Shown one piece after another: positions 33,476 through 42,734 of a DNA stretch of 64,000 nucleotides (positions are counted from its first letter, which is position 1; each line of letters starts with the position of its first letter). This DNA comes from an uncultured Tenacibaculum sp. (lineage in GTDB: Bacteria; Bacteroidota; Bacteroidia; Flavobacteriales; Flavobacteriaceae): NCBI RefSeq assembly GCF_947504135.1, contig NZ_CANNGG010000003.1, positions 434,001 through 498,000 on the forward strand, written 5' to 3'. Both the position numbers and the translations under genes were made by a program. The notes beneath the pieces were generated by a model. The model was not told the origin of the DNA. It made no database searches and worked only from the letters and a program-made list of their open reading frames with translations.

Positions 33476-33666
33476 TTTTTTTCTTTTCCCTCTAACCTAC
33501 TTTTCATTGAAAGTCCAAAAAGAAGACCTCCAATTCCCCATAAAATTATTCCTACTACAACACTTTTAACGGTTATTTCTTTACCTTGAAACCAAGGAAA
33601 AACAACAACTATTAGTAAAAACATCGTAAATCCCCAACTTAAACCAGTTTTAACCCACTTTTTCAT
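33472..33666 (-). CDS. Small two-helix membrane protein
   Basis: The 64-residue protein has two hydrophobic helices (GFTMFLLIVVVFPWF and VVVGIILWGIGGLLFGL) and a charged tail. No family recognised. It overlaps the end of the convergent kinase gene by four bases and lies 18 bases downstream of the HIT gene, so it may be the last gene of that transcript. Confidence 0.65.
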   Translation of the reverse strand: MKKWVKTGLSWGFTMFLLIVVVFPWFQGKEITVKSVVVGIILWGIGGLLFGLSMKSRLEGKEKN

Positions 33667-33684
33667 AGCTCTTTTTTATTGTTA

Positions 33685-34077
33685 TTACTCAAAATTCTTA
33701 GCAATTCCTTCTGCAACTGCTACAAACTCTTCATTCGTTAATTTTTCTTTCTTTGTAAATCGAATATCTTCCATCGTATCTAACGGAATTAAATGTACAT
33801 GCACATGTGGTACTTCTAAACCAATTACACTCATTCCTATACGTTCGCAAGGAATTGTTTTTTCTATCGCTTTTGCTACTCTGTATGAAAATGACATTAA
33901 TCCATCATACTCTTCTTTCGATAAATCGAATAATTTATCTTCTTCTCGTTTCGGAATTACCAAGGTATGTCCTTTAGCATTAGGATTGATATCTAAAAAA
34001 GCAAAATAGTTATCGTCTTCTGCTATTTTATAGGATGGAATTTCTCCGTTGATTATTTTTGTAAAAATACTTGCCAT
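33685..34077 (-). CDS. HIT family nucleotide hydrolase/transferase
   Basis: The 130-residue protein shows the full histidine triad H91-V-H93-V-H95 (VPHVHVHLIP), plus NPNAKGHTLVIPKRE upstream. HIT proteins hydrolyse or transfer nucleotidyl groups of small nucleotides such as AMP-lysine or Ap4A. Length and motifs are standard for the HinT branch. It follows greA but a hairpin lies between them. Confidence 0.9.
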   Translation of the reverse strand: MASIFTKIINGEIPSYKIAEDDNYFAFLDINPNAKGHTLVIPKREEDKLFDLSKEEYDGLMSFSYRVAKAIEKTIPCERIGMSVIGLEVPHVHVHLIPLDTMEDIRFTKKEKLTNEEFVAVAEGIAKNFE

Positions 34078-34110
34078 TTTATACTGTTTTTGTGTTTAGT
34101 AAAAATAAAA

Positions 34111-34137
34111 AAAGCGTTGCATAAGCAACGCTTTAAC
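34111..34137 (-). terminator. greA terminator
   Basis: Stem AAAGCGTTGC / GCAACGCTTT with a four-base loop. On the minus strand a run of eight T follows. Confidence 0.85.
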
Positions 34138-34156
34138 TATAATTATTTTAAAAAAT

Positions 34157-34630
34157 CTATCTAGAAATTTCAACAATTTCAAATTTCATTATTCCATTAG
34201 GAACTTGAATTTCAGCTACCTCACCTACTTTTTTACCTAACAAACCTTTACCTATTGGTGAGTTTACAGATAATTTTCCGTTTCTTACATCACTCTCACT
34301 ATCAGCCACTAAAGTATAGGTAAACTCCATGCCGTTAGTAGTATTTTTAATTTTAACAATTGAATGAATTAAAATCTTAGATGTATCTAACTGACTCTCG
34401 TCTACAACACGAGCGTTTGCTACCACATTTTTTAGTTTTGCAATTTTTGTTTCTAACAGCGATTGCTCCTCTTTTGCCGCATGGTATTCAGCATTCTCAC
34501 TTAAATCTCCTTTATCGCGAGCATCAGCAATTTCTTGAGAAACTCTTGGTCTTTCAACTTGTTCTAATTGCGCTAATTCTTCCTTAAGCTTTTTTAATCC
34601 TTCCTCCGTATAATATGATACATTACTCAT
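34157..34630 (-). CDS. greA: Transcription elongation factor GreA
   Basis: The protein has the N-terminal coiled coil with YYTEEGLKKLKEELAQLE and DARDKGDLSENAEYHAAKEEQ carrying the conserved acidic tip, then the FKBP-like domain ending NSPIGKGLLGKKVGEVAEIQVP. GreA rescues backtracked RNA polymerase by stimulating transcript cleavage. Length 157 is standard. AAAAGGAGA lies just before the ATG, one of the few good Shine-Dalgarno-like sequences in the window. Confidence 0.95.
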   Translation of the reverse strand: MSNVSYYTEEGLKKLKEELAQLEQVERPRVSQEIADARDKGDLSENAEYHAAKEEQSLLETKIAKLKNVVANARVVDESQLDTSKILIHSIVKIKNTTNGMEFTYTLVADSESDVRNGKLSVNSPIGKGLLGKKVGEVAEIQVPNGIMKFEIVEISR

Positions 34631-34828
34631 CTTTTCTCCTTTTTTTAAATTATAAACAAAATCCTATATGCTTTACTCAACATTTAGCCAAGAAGCATAT
34701 AACCTTTCTTCCTAAAACCCTGTGGGTTAAATTTAAAAATCCCACGCCCGAAGGAATGAGATTGTTACACAAATGTACAAAATATTTGTAACTTCGTCAC
34801 GTTATGATATCAACTCTGTACTAAAACA

Positions 34829-35236
34829 ATGAAAAAATTCTTTTACTTATTTTTTGTTATAATTTGTTTCAGCTGTAGCGAGAACACTCGCACAAGCAAC
34901 TGCTTTTTAGGCTTACAAGTAAATACTATTGTCGATTTAACATTACCTGAATACCAAAGTCTACTAACAGCTGGCGGTACAGTTGAAACAGTTCTTCAAG
35001 GAAGAAATGTGTATATTTTTAGAATTGGAAATAACTTCAGAGCTTTTGACCAACAGTGTCCTGAAAGAAATTGTAATTCTTTAATGACATTTAACGGGGT
35101 AGAAATTATATGTCCTTGTGATGACAAAAAATACAGTTATATTTCTGATGGAGCCCCTTTAGATGGTGAAGGTTGTCATGCATTTATGTATTTTGTTACT
35201 CAAATTAGTAATTCTCAACTAAGAATATCTAGTTAA
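34829..35236 (+). CDS. Rieske-fold lipoprotein lacking the histidine ligands
   Basis: A lipoprotein signal ends in CFSC. The rest looks like a Rieske domain: FDQQCPERNC at residues 73-82, then CPCDDKKYSY at 95-104 and DGAPLDGEGCHAF. A true Rieske site is CxH ... CxxH. Here C77 and C95 are kept, but the first His is E79 and the second is D98. A normal 2Fe-2S cluster is therefore unlikely. The four cysteines C77, C82, C95 and C97 could form disulfides or bind another metal. It is a single gene. Confidence 0.6.
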   Translation: MKKFFYLFFVIICFSCSENTRTSNCFLGLQVNTIVDLTLPEYQSLLTAGGTVETVLQGRNVYIFRIGNNFRAFDQQCPERNCNSLMTFNGVEIICPCDDKKYSYISDGAPLDGEGCHAFMYFVTQISNSQLRISS

Positions 35237-35242
35237 TACCAT

Positions 35243-35271
35243 TTGTACTAAGAATTAGATTCTTATTTTTG
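35243..35271 (+). promoter_or_regulatory. purK promoter
   Basis: TTG at 35243-35245, 18-base spacer, then TATTTTTG at 35264-35271, a match to the Bacteroidota promoter. The start codon of purK is at 35300. Confidence 0.7.
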
Positions 35272-35299
35272 CAGCTACAACACAACTAACACATTTATC

Positions 35300-36457
35300 G
35301 TGAAAAATTATTTTTCTTCAAACTTTAAATTGGGCGTTCTAGGAGGCGGTCAGTTAGGAAGAATGTTACTTGCCGAAACGCAAAAATTTGACATCCATAC
35401 TGTTATTTTAGATAGTAATACCGATGCACCTTGTGCTCAAATTTGCAATGAATTTCATCAAGGAGATTTATTAGACTATGATACTGTTTACAACTTCGGA
35501 AAAAAAGTAGATGTACTTACTATTGAAATTGAAAACGTAAACATTGACGCCTTAGATGCTTTAGAAGCTGAAGGATTAACTATTTTTCCTAAGCCGAAGA
35601 ACTTAAGAACTATTCAAAACAAAGCACATCAAAAAGTGTTTTATCACGACAAGGGAATTCCAACAGCGGCTTTTTCTCGCTTTACTTCCTTAGAAGAATT
35701 AAAACATTCTATCAGTAACGAAGCTATTACCTTTCCTTTCGTATGGAAATCGGCAAGGTTTGGCTACGATGGAAATGGTGTAAAAATAGTTCGTTCAATT
35801 AACGATTTAGAAGGACTACCTACAGGAGAGTGTATTTCTGAAAAACTAATTCCTTTTAAAAATGAACTGGCAGTTATTGTTGCTAGAAATGCTAACGGAG
35901 AAACCAAAACCTATCCTGTTGTAGAAATGGAATTTCATCCAGAAGCAAACCAAGTAGAATATGTAATTTGCCCTGCAAGAATTGAAGATACCATTGCTCA
36001 AAAAGCACGTGAAATAGCACTAAAAGTAGTGGATGCTTTTGGGTTTGTTGGTTTACTTGCGGTAGAAATGTTTCAAACTGAAGATGACCAAATCTTAGTA
36101 AATGAAGTAGCTCCAAGAACTCACAATTCAGGGCATTATTCTATTGAAGCAAGTTATACTAGTCAATTTGAACAACATTTGCGTAGTATTTTAAACCTTC
36201 CATTAGGAAATACCAATAGTAAAGTTGCTGGAATTATGGTGAACTTAGTTGGTGCAGAAGGCTATACTGGTGATGTCGTATACGAAAACATTGAAGAAAT
36301 TCTAAAGATTGACGGAGTTACCCCTCATATCTACGGAAAAAAGACAACCAAACCTTTCCGTAAAATGGGACATGTAACTATTGTGAATGAAGATATAAAT
36401 GAGGCGAGAAAAGTCGCTCAACAAGTAAAAGAAACCATTAAGGTAATAGCAAAATAA
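35300..36457 (+). CDS. purK: N5-carboxyaminoimidazole ribonucleotide synthase
   Basis: The start is GTG. The ATP-grasp protein shows LGVLGGGQLGRMLLAETQK, FPKPKNLRTIQNKAHQKVF, VWKSARFGYDGNGVKIV and NEVAPRTHNSGHYSIEAS. It uses ATP and bicarbonate to turn AIR into N5-CAIR in purine synthesis. The purE gene follows after 38 bases, the normal pairing. Length 385 is standard. Confidence 0.95.
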   Translation: MKNYFSSNFKLGVLGGGQLGRMLLAETQKFDIHTVILDSNTDAPCAQICNEFHQGDLLDYDTVYNFGKKVDVLTIEIENVNIDALDALEAEGLTIFPKPKNLRTIQNKAHQKVFYHDKGIPTAAFSRFTSLEELKHSISNEAITFPFVWKSARFGYDGNGVKIVRSINDLEGLPTGECISEKLIPFKNELAVIVARNANGETKTYPVVEMEFHPEANQVEYVICPARIEDTIAQKAREIALKVVDAFGFVGLLAVEMFQTEDDQILVNEVAPRTHNSGHYSIEASYTSQFEQHLRSILNLPLGNTNSKVAGIMVNLVGAEGYTGDVVYENIEEILKIDGVTPHIYGKKTTKPFRKMGHVTIVNEDINEARKVAQQVKETIKVIAK

Positions 36458-36483
36458 CCTCTCGACTACGTTCGAGATGACAA
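36458..36483. repeat. Short REP-like palindrome
   Basis: CTCGACTACGTTCGAGATGACA in the purK-purE gap forms a hairpin CTCGA ... TCGAG and ends in the ATGACA also seen in the repeat at 59935-60032. It may be a trimmed copy of that repeat. Confidence 0.4.
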
Positions 36484-36495
36484 AAACATAAATTT

Positions 36496-36975
36496 ATGGT
36501 AGGAATTATCATGGGAAGCGATTCTGATCTTCCAATTATGCAAGAAGCAATTGATATTTTAGAGAGTTTTGATATTCAAGTTGAAGTAGATATCGTATCT
36601 GCACACAGAACTCCTGAAAAATTATTCGATTACGCTAACAATGCACACAAACGCGGAGTACAAGTTATAGTTGCTGGTGCTGGAGGTGCTGCACATTTAC
36701 CTGGAATGGTAGCTAGTATGAGTCCGTTACCAGTAATTGGAGTTCCTGTAAAAAGTAGAAACTCTATTGATGGTTGGGATTCTGTTTTATCTATCCTTCA
36801 AATGCCAGGTGGTGTTCCTGTGGCTACTGTAGCTTTAGACGGAGCAAAAAATGCAGGAATCTTAGCTGCACAAATTATTGGAGCTTCAGACAAATGTGTG
36901 TTAGACAAAATTATCGCATATAAAGAAGGCTTAAAACTGAAAGTTGAAAAAGCTTCTGAAAGCATAAAAAAATAA
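36496..36975 (+). CDS. purE: N5-carboxyaminoimidazole ribonucleotide mutase
   Basis: The 159-residue protein carries MGSDSDLPIMQEA, VSAHRTPEKLFDYA, VIVAGAGGAAHLPGMVAS and LPVIGVPV, all hallmarks of class I PurE. It rearranges N5-CAIR to CAIR. It is the second gene of the purKE operon and is followed by a long hairpin. Confidence 0.95.
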   Translation: MVGIIMGSDSDLPIMQEAIDILESFDIQVEVDIVSAHRTPEKLFDYANNAHKRGVQVIVAGAGGAAHLPGMVASMSPLPVIGVPVKSRNSIDGWDSVLSILQMPGGVPVATVALDGAKNAGILAAQIIGASDKCVLDKIIAYKEGLKLKVEKASESIKK

Positions 36976-36996
36976 GTACCTTAGTACAATATTAAC

Positions 36997-37042
36997 TTGA
37001 AGACCTCACAGATTTTTTATTTGTGAGGTTTCTTCAATTTTT
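36997..37042 (+). terminator. purE terminator
   Basis: Arms TTGAAG-ACCTCACA and TGTGAGGT-TTCTTCAA form a long stem around a T-rich loop, followed by TTTTTT. Confidence 0.8.
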
Positions 37043-37056
37043 TAAACTAAATTTTC

Positions 37057-39084
37057 ATGACTAAAAATCCACTTTTACAAGATTTTAATACGCCCCCTTT
37101 TTCTCAAATTAAAGAAGAAGATTATAAACCCGCTATAAAAGAAGCTATACAAATAGCTAAAGACGAAATTGATGCTATTGTAGAAAATTCTGAAGCTCCA
37201 ACTTTTGAAAACACTACGGTTGCTTTGGACAACACAGGTAATAAATTAGATAGAGCTACTTCTATCTTTTTCAACTTAAACTCTGCTGAAACAAATGAAG
37301 AAATTCAAAAGATAGCGAAAGATATTTCTCCTTGGTTAAGTGAGTTTAGAAACGATATGATTTTAAATGAGGGGTTATTTAAACGTGTAAAAACTGTATA
37401 CGATCAATTGCCTGATTTAAACTTGACTCCTGAGCAAGAAATGTTGTTAGATAAGCAATACAAAAGTTTTGCACGTAATGGAGCAAATTTAAATGAAACT
37501 GATAAAACTGAGCTTCGCAAAATTGATGCTGAGTTAGCAAAATTATCGTTACAGTTTGGAGAGCATGTATTGGCTGAAACCAATGCCTTTGAATTATTAA
37601 TTACCCATGAAGATGATTTAGCAGGGTTGCCTGAAAGCGCTAAAGAAGCTGCTAAAGAACTTGCGAACTCGAAAGGTAAAGAAGGTTGGATGATTACCCT
37701 AGATTATCCAAGCTATATTCCTTTTATGACCTATGCTGATAATAGAGAATTGAGAAAAAAGTTAGCAATAGCTTTTGGTAAGAAGGGGTTTCAACAAAAT
37801 GAATACAATAATGAGCAAATTGTAAAAGATATTGTAACCTTACGCCACAAACGTGCCAACCTATTAGGTTATAAAACCCACGCTCATTTTGTATTAGAAG
37901 AGCGTATGGCTGAAACTCCAGAAAAGGTTATGGAGTTTTTAAATGAATTGTTAGAAAAAGCGAAACCTGCTGCGCAACGTGAGTTTGATAATTTAGAAGC
38001 CTATGCTAAAAAACTAGACGGAATAGACCAGTTACAAAAATGGGATGGTGCTTACTATTCTGAAAAGTTAAAAAAAGAGTTGTTTAACTTAGACCAAGAG
38101 TTATTAAAGCCTTATTTTAAGTTAGAGAATGTAATTGACGGGGTTTTTACTGTGTCTAACAAGCTTTTTGGTTTACAATTTGAAGAAATTAACACTATTG
38201 ATAAGTATCATGAAGATGTCAAAACCTACGCTGTAAAAGATACGGACGGAAATTTTGTTTCTTACTTATATGCTGATTTTCATCCGAGACCAGGAAAACG
38301 TAATGGTGCGTGGATGACTTCATACAAATCACAATATATTAGTAATGGAGTTAATGAAAGACCTCAAGTCTCTATCGTTTGTAACTTTACCAAACCTACG
38401 CAAACTAAGCCTTCTTTATTAACTTTTAACGAAGTTACTACCCTATTCCACGAATTTGGCCATGCTTTACACGGAATGTTAGCAAATACTACTTACAAAA
38501 GCTTATCAGGAACTTCAGTTTCTTGGGATTTTGTTGAGCTACCTAGTCAAGTTTTAGAAAACTGGTGTTACGAAAAAGAAGCGCTGGAATTATTTGCAAA
38601 ACATTATGAAACAGGAGCAATTATTCCTATGGAATATGTTGAGAAAATTAAAGAATCTGCGAGTTTCCATGAAGGTATGCAAACCTTGCGTCAATTAAGC
38701 TTCGGATTATTAGATATGTCTTGGCACTCTGGGAATTCTCCTGAAACTATTGCTGATGTAAAAGAGTTTGAAACGAATGCTTTTGCTGAGACTAAATTAT
38801 ACCCTGATGTAGCTGAAAACTGTATGAGTACTTCTTTCTCTCATGTTTTTCAAGGCGGATACTCAGCTGGGTATTATTCATACAAATGGGCAGAGGTTTT
38901 AGATGCCGATGCTTTTGAATATTTTAAAGAGGAAGGTATTTTTAATAAAGAAGTTGCAGATAAATTTAAAAACAATGTATTATCTAAAGGAGGAACAGAA
39001 GAGCCTATGGAATTATACAAACGTTTTAGAGGTAGAGAACCAAAACCTGATGCTTTATTAAGACGTGCTGGATTATTAAAATAA
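37057..39084 (+). CDS. M3 family metallopeptidase (Dcp-like)
   Basis: The thimet-oligopeptidase family site is HEFGHALHG with His465, Glu466 and His469, and the third ligand Glu is in the following helix (DFVELPSQVLENW). N-terminal NPLLQDFNTPPFSQIKEEDYKPA matches peptidyl-dipeptidase Dcp. It cuts dipeptides from the C-terminus of oligopeptides, probably in the cytoplasm since no signal peptide is present. Length 675 is normal. The stop codon abuts that of the convergent glycosyltransferase gene. Confidence 0.92.
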   Translation: MTKNPLLQDFNTPPFSQIKEEDYKPAIKEAIQIAKDEIDAIVENSEAPTFENTTVALDNTGNKLDRATSIFFNLNSAETNEEIQKIAKDISPWLSEFRNDMILNEGLFKRVKTVYDQLPDLNLTPEQEMLLDKQYKSFARNGANLNETDKTELRKIDAELAKLSLQFGEHVLAETNAFELLITHEDDLAGLPESAKEAAKELANSKGKEGWMITLDYPSYIPFMTYADNRELRKKLAIAFGKKGFQQNEYNNEQIVKDIVTLRHKRANLLGYKTHAHFVLEERMAETPEKVMEFLNELLEKAKPAAQREFDNLEAYAKKLDGIDQLQKWDGAYYSEKLKKELFNLDQELLKPYFKLENVIDGVFTVSNKLFGLQFEEINTIDKYHEDVKTYAVKDTDGNFVSYLYADFHPRPGKRNGAWMTSYKSQYISNGVNERPQVSIVCNFTKPTQTKPSLLTFNEVTTLFHEFGHALHGMLANTTYKSLSGTSVSWDFVELPSQVLENWCYEKEALELFAKHYETGAIIPMEYVEKIKESASFHEGMQTLRQLSFGLLDMSWHSGNSPETIADVKEFETNAFAETKLYPDVAENCMSTSFSHVFQGGYSAGYYSYKWAEVLDADAFEYFKEEGIFNKEVADKFKNNVLSKGGTEEPMELYKRFRGREPKPDALLRRAGLLK

Positions 39085-40311
39085 TTACTTATTCTTATCT
39101 TCAATCCACTTGCTCATAAATTTTGTAGCCTGTAAGGTTTGATGTTGTAACAAACTTCCAAGAAAATTTTGCGTACGATGTGTTTCAAGGTTTTCTTGGA
39201 TTTTTTTAATTCTCTTCATAAAAGAAATCTCTAACACTTCTTTATCATACAGTGAATTAATAATCTCTATTCCTTTTTGTTGAGCCTTTTTCCAAAGAAT
39301 ATCATAAGTATACAGCTCTACAGCTTTGTAGGCAAACTTCTCAAAATCATCCTCTATAAATCCGTTCCAAGGTAAGTTGGCATGCATTCCTTCTGCCCCT
39401 ATCGAAGTGGTAACACTTGGAGTTCCACATTCCATTGCTTCGGTTAGTTTTCCTTTTATTCCCGCACCAAAACGGATAGGTGCTAAAACAACCTTCGCAT
39501 TCTTAACCACCTCTAAAGCATCATCAGCAAAACCTTTAACGATAAACCCTTCTTTGGGTTTATGCAATTGTTGAACTTGTTGCGTAACATAAGCTCCGTA
39601 AATATGTAATTCAGCACTTGGTATTTTTTTTCTGATGTATTTCCAGATTGTTTTTAATTGTAAAACGGCATCGACATTTGGAGCATGAAAAAAGTTCCCA
39701 ACAAACACAAAATGTTCTCGTTCTTCAAAAGACTTCCATTTCTGAATAGCTTCAGCATCTATTGTATCCAACAAAAAAGGTAAATGATATAACAAAGCTT
39801 CATCAATCTTAAAAACTTCCTTCAAAAGCTGGATTTCATAAGCTGAAATAATCAGACTCATATCACAACGTAAAATAGCAGCTATTTCTCTCTTTGCTTC
39901 ATCCGATTTCAACAAAGCTTCTGTCGAAAATTGTTCCCCTTTTTTTAATTGTTGATGACGTACTTTTCGTAAAAAATGTAAATCTTCTGTATCTAAAATT
40001 CGTAACGCTTTCGGGCAATGTTCTGCTACACGCCAACCGAATTGTTCTTCCATCATAAAACGATCGAATAACACAACATCGGGTTGAAGTTCCTTAATAA
40101 AATCATCAAAAGAACTTGAATTCAATTCAATAGATTTCTCTTCTATACCTAACTCAGCTAAGTTTAAAGAGTTTTCGGTTTTTTGAGCTGGCGTAGCAAA
40201 AGTGATGGTATAATTATGGTTTTTAAAAACATTAATTAGCTGTAACATTCGGTTACCAGCTCCTGTTGTTTTTTCTACCCAAACATACCCAATAATTAAA
40301 AGTTGTTGCAT
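39085..40311 (-). CDS. Glycosyltransferase, GT-B fold (group 1/4)
   Basis: The C-terminal half has HFVFVGNFFHAPNVDAV, VKGFADDALEVVKNAKVVLAPIRFGAGIKGKLTEAMECGTP and SVTTSIGAEGM, the donor-binding pattern of GT1/GT4-type transferases with the conserved Lys and Glu of GIKGKLTEAM. The N-terminal half starts LLIIGYVWVEKTTGAGNRMLQLI. Acceptor and sugar are unknown. No other sugar genes lie nearby. A TAGTTTTG box sits four bases before the ATG. Confidence 0.82.
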   Translation of the reverse strand: MQQLLIIGYVWVEKTTGAGNRMLQLINVFKNHNYTITFATPAQKTENSLNLAELGIEEKSIELNSSSFDDFIKELQPDVVLFDRFMMEEQFGWRVAEHCPKALRILDTEDLHFLRKVRHQQLKKGEQFSTEALLKSDEAKREIAAILRCDMSLIISAYEIQLLKEVFKIDEALLYHLPFLLDTIDAEAIQKWKSFEEREHFVFVGNFFHAPNVDAVLQLKTIWKYIRKKIPSAELHIYGAYVTQQVQQLHKPKEGFIVKGFADDALEVVKNAKVVLAPIRFGAGIKGKLTEAMECGTPSVTTSIGAEGMHANLPWNGFIEDDFEKFAYKAVELYTYDILWKKAQQKGIEIINSLYDKEVLEISFMKRIKKIQENLETHRTQNFLGSLLQHQTLQATKFMSKWIEDKNK

Positions 40312-40506
40312 ATTACAAAACTACAGTTTTAAATCAGATAATAAGTCTGTACAACCTCATAAACATGGCTCAAAAAACTTATAGCTTACATTTTTCAACA
40401 AATCAACAATTATACGTAATTTTGCGCTTAGTATTCTGAAAAACAAAGACAATCTGATAAATATCTAACAATTTATCAGGCATGTAATATTATAAAAACA
40501 CAACTC

Positions 40507-41907
40507 ATGAAATACGATTTAATCGTTATTGGTTCTGGTCCAGGAGGATATATCGCTGCTATCAGAGCCGCTCAATTAGGTTCTAAAGTTGCTATCATTG
40601 AAAAATACTCGACTTTAGGTGGAACTTGTTTAAATGTTGGATGTATTCCTTCAAAAGCTTTATTAGATTCTTCGCACCATTACTATGATGCAGTAAATCA
40701 TTTCGAAGAGCATGGTATCTCTGTTGAGAAGCCTTCTTTTGACTTCGGAAAAATGGTAGCTCGTAAAGCAAATGTAGTAGAAACTACTACAGGAGGTATC
40801 AAATATTTAATGGATAAAAATAATATTGAAGTTTACGAAGGTTTAGGATCTTTTGAAGATGCTACACACGTAAAAATCACTAAAAATGATGGTACTGAAG
40901 AAGTAATTGAAGGTACTAACATTATTATAGCTACGGGTTCTAAACCATCTTCTTTACCATTTATTACTATTGATAAAGAGCGTGTAATTACTTCTACAGA
41001 AGCTTTAAAACTTCCTGAAGTTCCTAAGCACTTATTAGTTATTGGTGGTGGTGTTATTGGTTTAGAGTTAGGTTCTGTTTACAAGCGTTTAGGTGCTGAG
41101 GTAACTGTTATCGAGTACGCTCCAACAATTACTCCAACCATGGATAGAGATGTTTCTAAAGAACTGACTAAAGTTTTAAAGAAACAAGGAATGAAAATTA
41201 ATGCTAGCCACGGAGTTACTTCTGTTGAAAGAAATGGTGACGAAGTTGTGGTGAAAGCTACCAATAAAAAAGGAGAAGAAGTTACTTTTACTGGTGATTA
41301 CTGTTTAGTTTCTGTAGGTCGTCGTCCGTATACTGATGGATTAGCTTTAGAAAAAGCAGGTGTAAAAGTTACTGAAAGAGGAATGGTTGAAGTAAATGAT
41401 CATTTACAAACTAACGTTTCTAACATTTATGCAATTGGTGATGTAGTTCGTGGAGCTATGTTAGCACATAAAGCAGAAGAAGAAGGTGTTGTGGTTGCTG
41501 AATATTTAGCTGGACAAAAACCTCATATTGACTATAACTTAATTCCTGGTATTGTTTATACATGGCCAGAAGTAGCGGCTGTTGGTAAAACTGAACAAGA
41601 ATTAAAAGATGCTGGTGTTGATTATAAGTCTGGAAAATTCTCTATGCGTGCATTAGGGCGTTCTCGTGCAAGTGGAGATTTAGACGGATTTGTAAAAGTA
41701 TTGGCTGATAAAAATACCGATGAAGTATTAGGAGTTCATATGGTAGGTGCTCGTGTTGCTGACTTAATTATGGAAGCTGCCGTAGCAATGGAATACAGAG
41801 CTTCTGCAGAAGATTTAGCGCGTATTTGTCATGGACACCCAACGTATTCTGAAGCTGTAAAAGAAGCAGCAAAAGCAGCTTGGGATGGACAACCATTAAA
41901 TGCTTAA
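40507..41907 (+). CDS. lpdA: Dihydrolipoyl dehydrogenase
   Basis: The protein has FAD site IGSGPGGYIAAIRAAQLG, redox-active pair C41-x4-C46 (GGTCLNVGCIPSKALL), NAD site VIGGGVIGLELGS and the catalytic C-terminal HGHPTYSE. It is the E3 component of pyruvate and 2-oxoglutarate dehydrogenases and of glycine cleavage. Length 466 is typical. It stands alone, with a TAATTTTG box at 40417-40424. Confidence 0.95.
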   Translation: MKYDLIVIGSGPGGYIAAIRAAQLGSKVAIIEKYSTLGGTCLNVGCIPSKALLDSSHHYYDAVNHFEEHGISVEKPSFDFGKMVARKANVVETTTGGIKYLMDKNNIEVYEGLGSFEDATHVKITKNDGTEEVIEGTNIIIATGSKPSSLPFITIDKERVITSTEALKLPEVPKHLLVIGGGVIGLELGSVYKRLGAEVTVIEYAPTITPTMDRDVSKELTKVLKKQGMKINASHGVTSVERNGDEVVVKATNKKGEEVTFTGDYCLVSVGRRPYTDGLALEKAGVKVTERGMVEVNDHLQTNVSNIYAIGDVVRGAMLAHKAEEEGVVVAEYLAGQKPHIDYNLIPGIVYTWPEVAAVGKTEQELKDAGVDYKSGKFSMRALGRSRASGDLDGFVKVLADKNTDEVLGVHMVGARVADLIMEAAVAMEYRASAEDLARICHGHPTYSEAVKEAAKAAWDGQPLNA

Positions 41908-41952
41908 AACGTTATTGCGAAACTTTAAAAGTTGAAGCAATCTTAAATATTT

Positions 41953-41988
41953 AAAAAAGCAATCTCATTTGAGGTTGCTTTTGTATTT
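41953..41988 (+). terminator. lpdA terminator
   Basis: AAAAGCAATCTC / GAGGTTGCTTTT with one G.U pair and a short loop, followed by a T-rich tail. Confidence 0.8.
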
Positions 41989-41998
41989 TTAAACAAAA

Positions 41999-42701
41999 AT
42001 GAAAAGTAGAAACTTATTTAAATATGGAAAAATATTTGCTGTACTAACCATACTACTGTGCATCTCCTTACTATTTATTTTTTTTTACATCAACTTATAT
42101 TATCTGTTTGGTTTTATTATGGCTTTCTTCTGAAAGTTTAAAAAACAAACTCATTTGGTCAATCATGCCTGTACTTATAGGGTTACTATTTATGTTTGTA
42201 GTAAACTTAATTCATCATGAATATTTAAAATATAAAACATTAAAACTAGAAGTTATTATTGAAGAAAATTTTAACGGTGAAATATTAATATTTGATAATA
42301 TTGAGTGCGGGCAGTCTATCCAAAAAAACAATGATAGATATACATTATATATTCCTAAAAACGGAATACTATTTTACTCAGGAGACCTTACAAACGAAGG
42401 ATATATAGATAATATTTTTAAACAGAAAAAAGGAGATTCTTTAATTTTAATTCCAAGTTTAAACGAATCGATGTTTTGGGAAAATTCAAAAAAGTATAGC
42501 AATCATTCTTACACTAAAAATACTCTTGGGGTTTTTAATGTCATTCATTATCAAAACCATGGAACAAAGTTAACCCCTATAAGAAAGTTTGTTTTGACCA
42601 ATAAAAAGAATCTTGATTCTATAAATTGGTTCAAAAGAATACAAAATAAGTTAGAAAAAATCGACACTATTCCTTGTAATAAAAAATCCCGAACTACTTA
42701 A
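41999..42701 (+). pseudogene. Frameshifted membrane protein gene (T9 run)
   Basis: ATG at 41999 opens MKSRNLFKYGKIFAVLTILL in one frame, which stops after 44 codons. The body of the protein, from TSTYIICLVLLWLSSES to the stop at 42701, lies in another frame. The frames meet at a run of nine T at 42078-42086. Joined, they give two or three membrane helices and a C-terminal soluble beta-rich domain (EVIIEENFNGEILIFDN). The change may be a slipped homopolymer, a phase switch or a sequencing error. The TTG at 42108 could start the second part, with loss of the first helix. No family recognised. Confidence 0.6.
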
Positions 42702-42716
42702 TTCGGGATTTTTTTA
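42681..42716. terminator. Bidirectional terminator overlapping gene end
   Basis: Arms AAAAAATCCCGAA and TTCGGGATTTTTT. The left arm encodes the last codons of the frameshifted gene. It also lies just past the end of ppiD on the other strand. Confidence 0.85.
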
Positions 42717-42734
42717 TTTGTATGACGTTATTTC

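Noticed and set aside
35272..35299. Purine riboswitch before purK
   Set aside because: The leader after the promoter is under 30 bases, too short for an aptamer.
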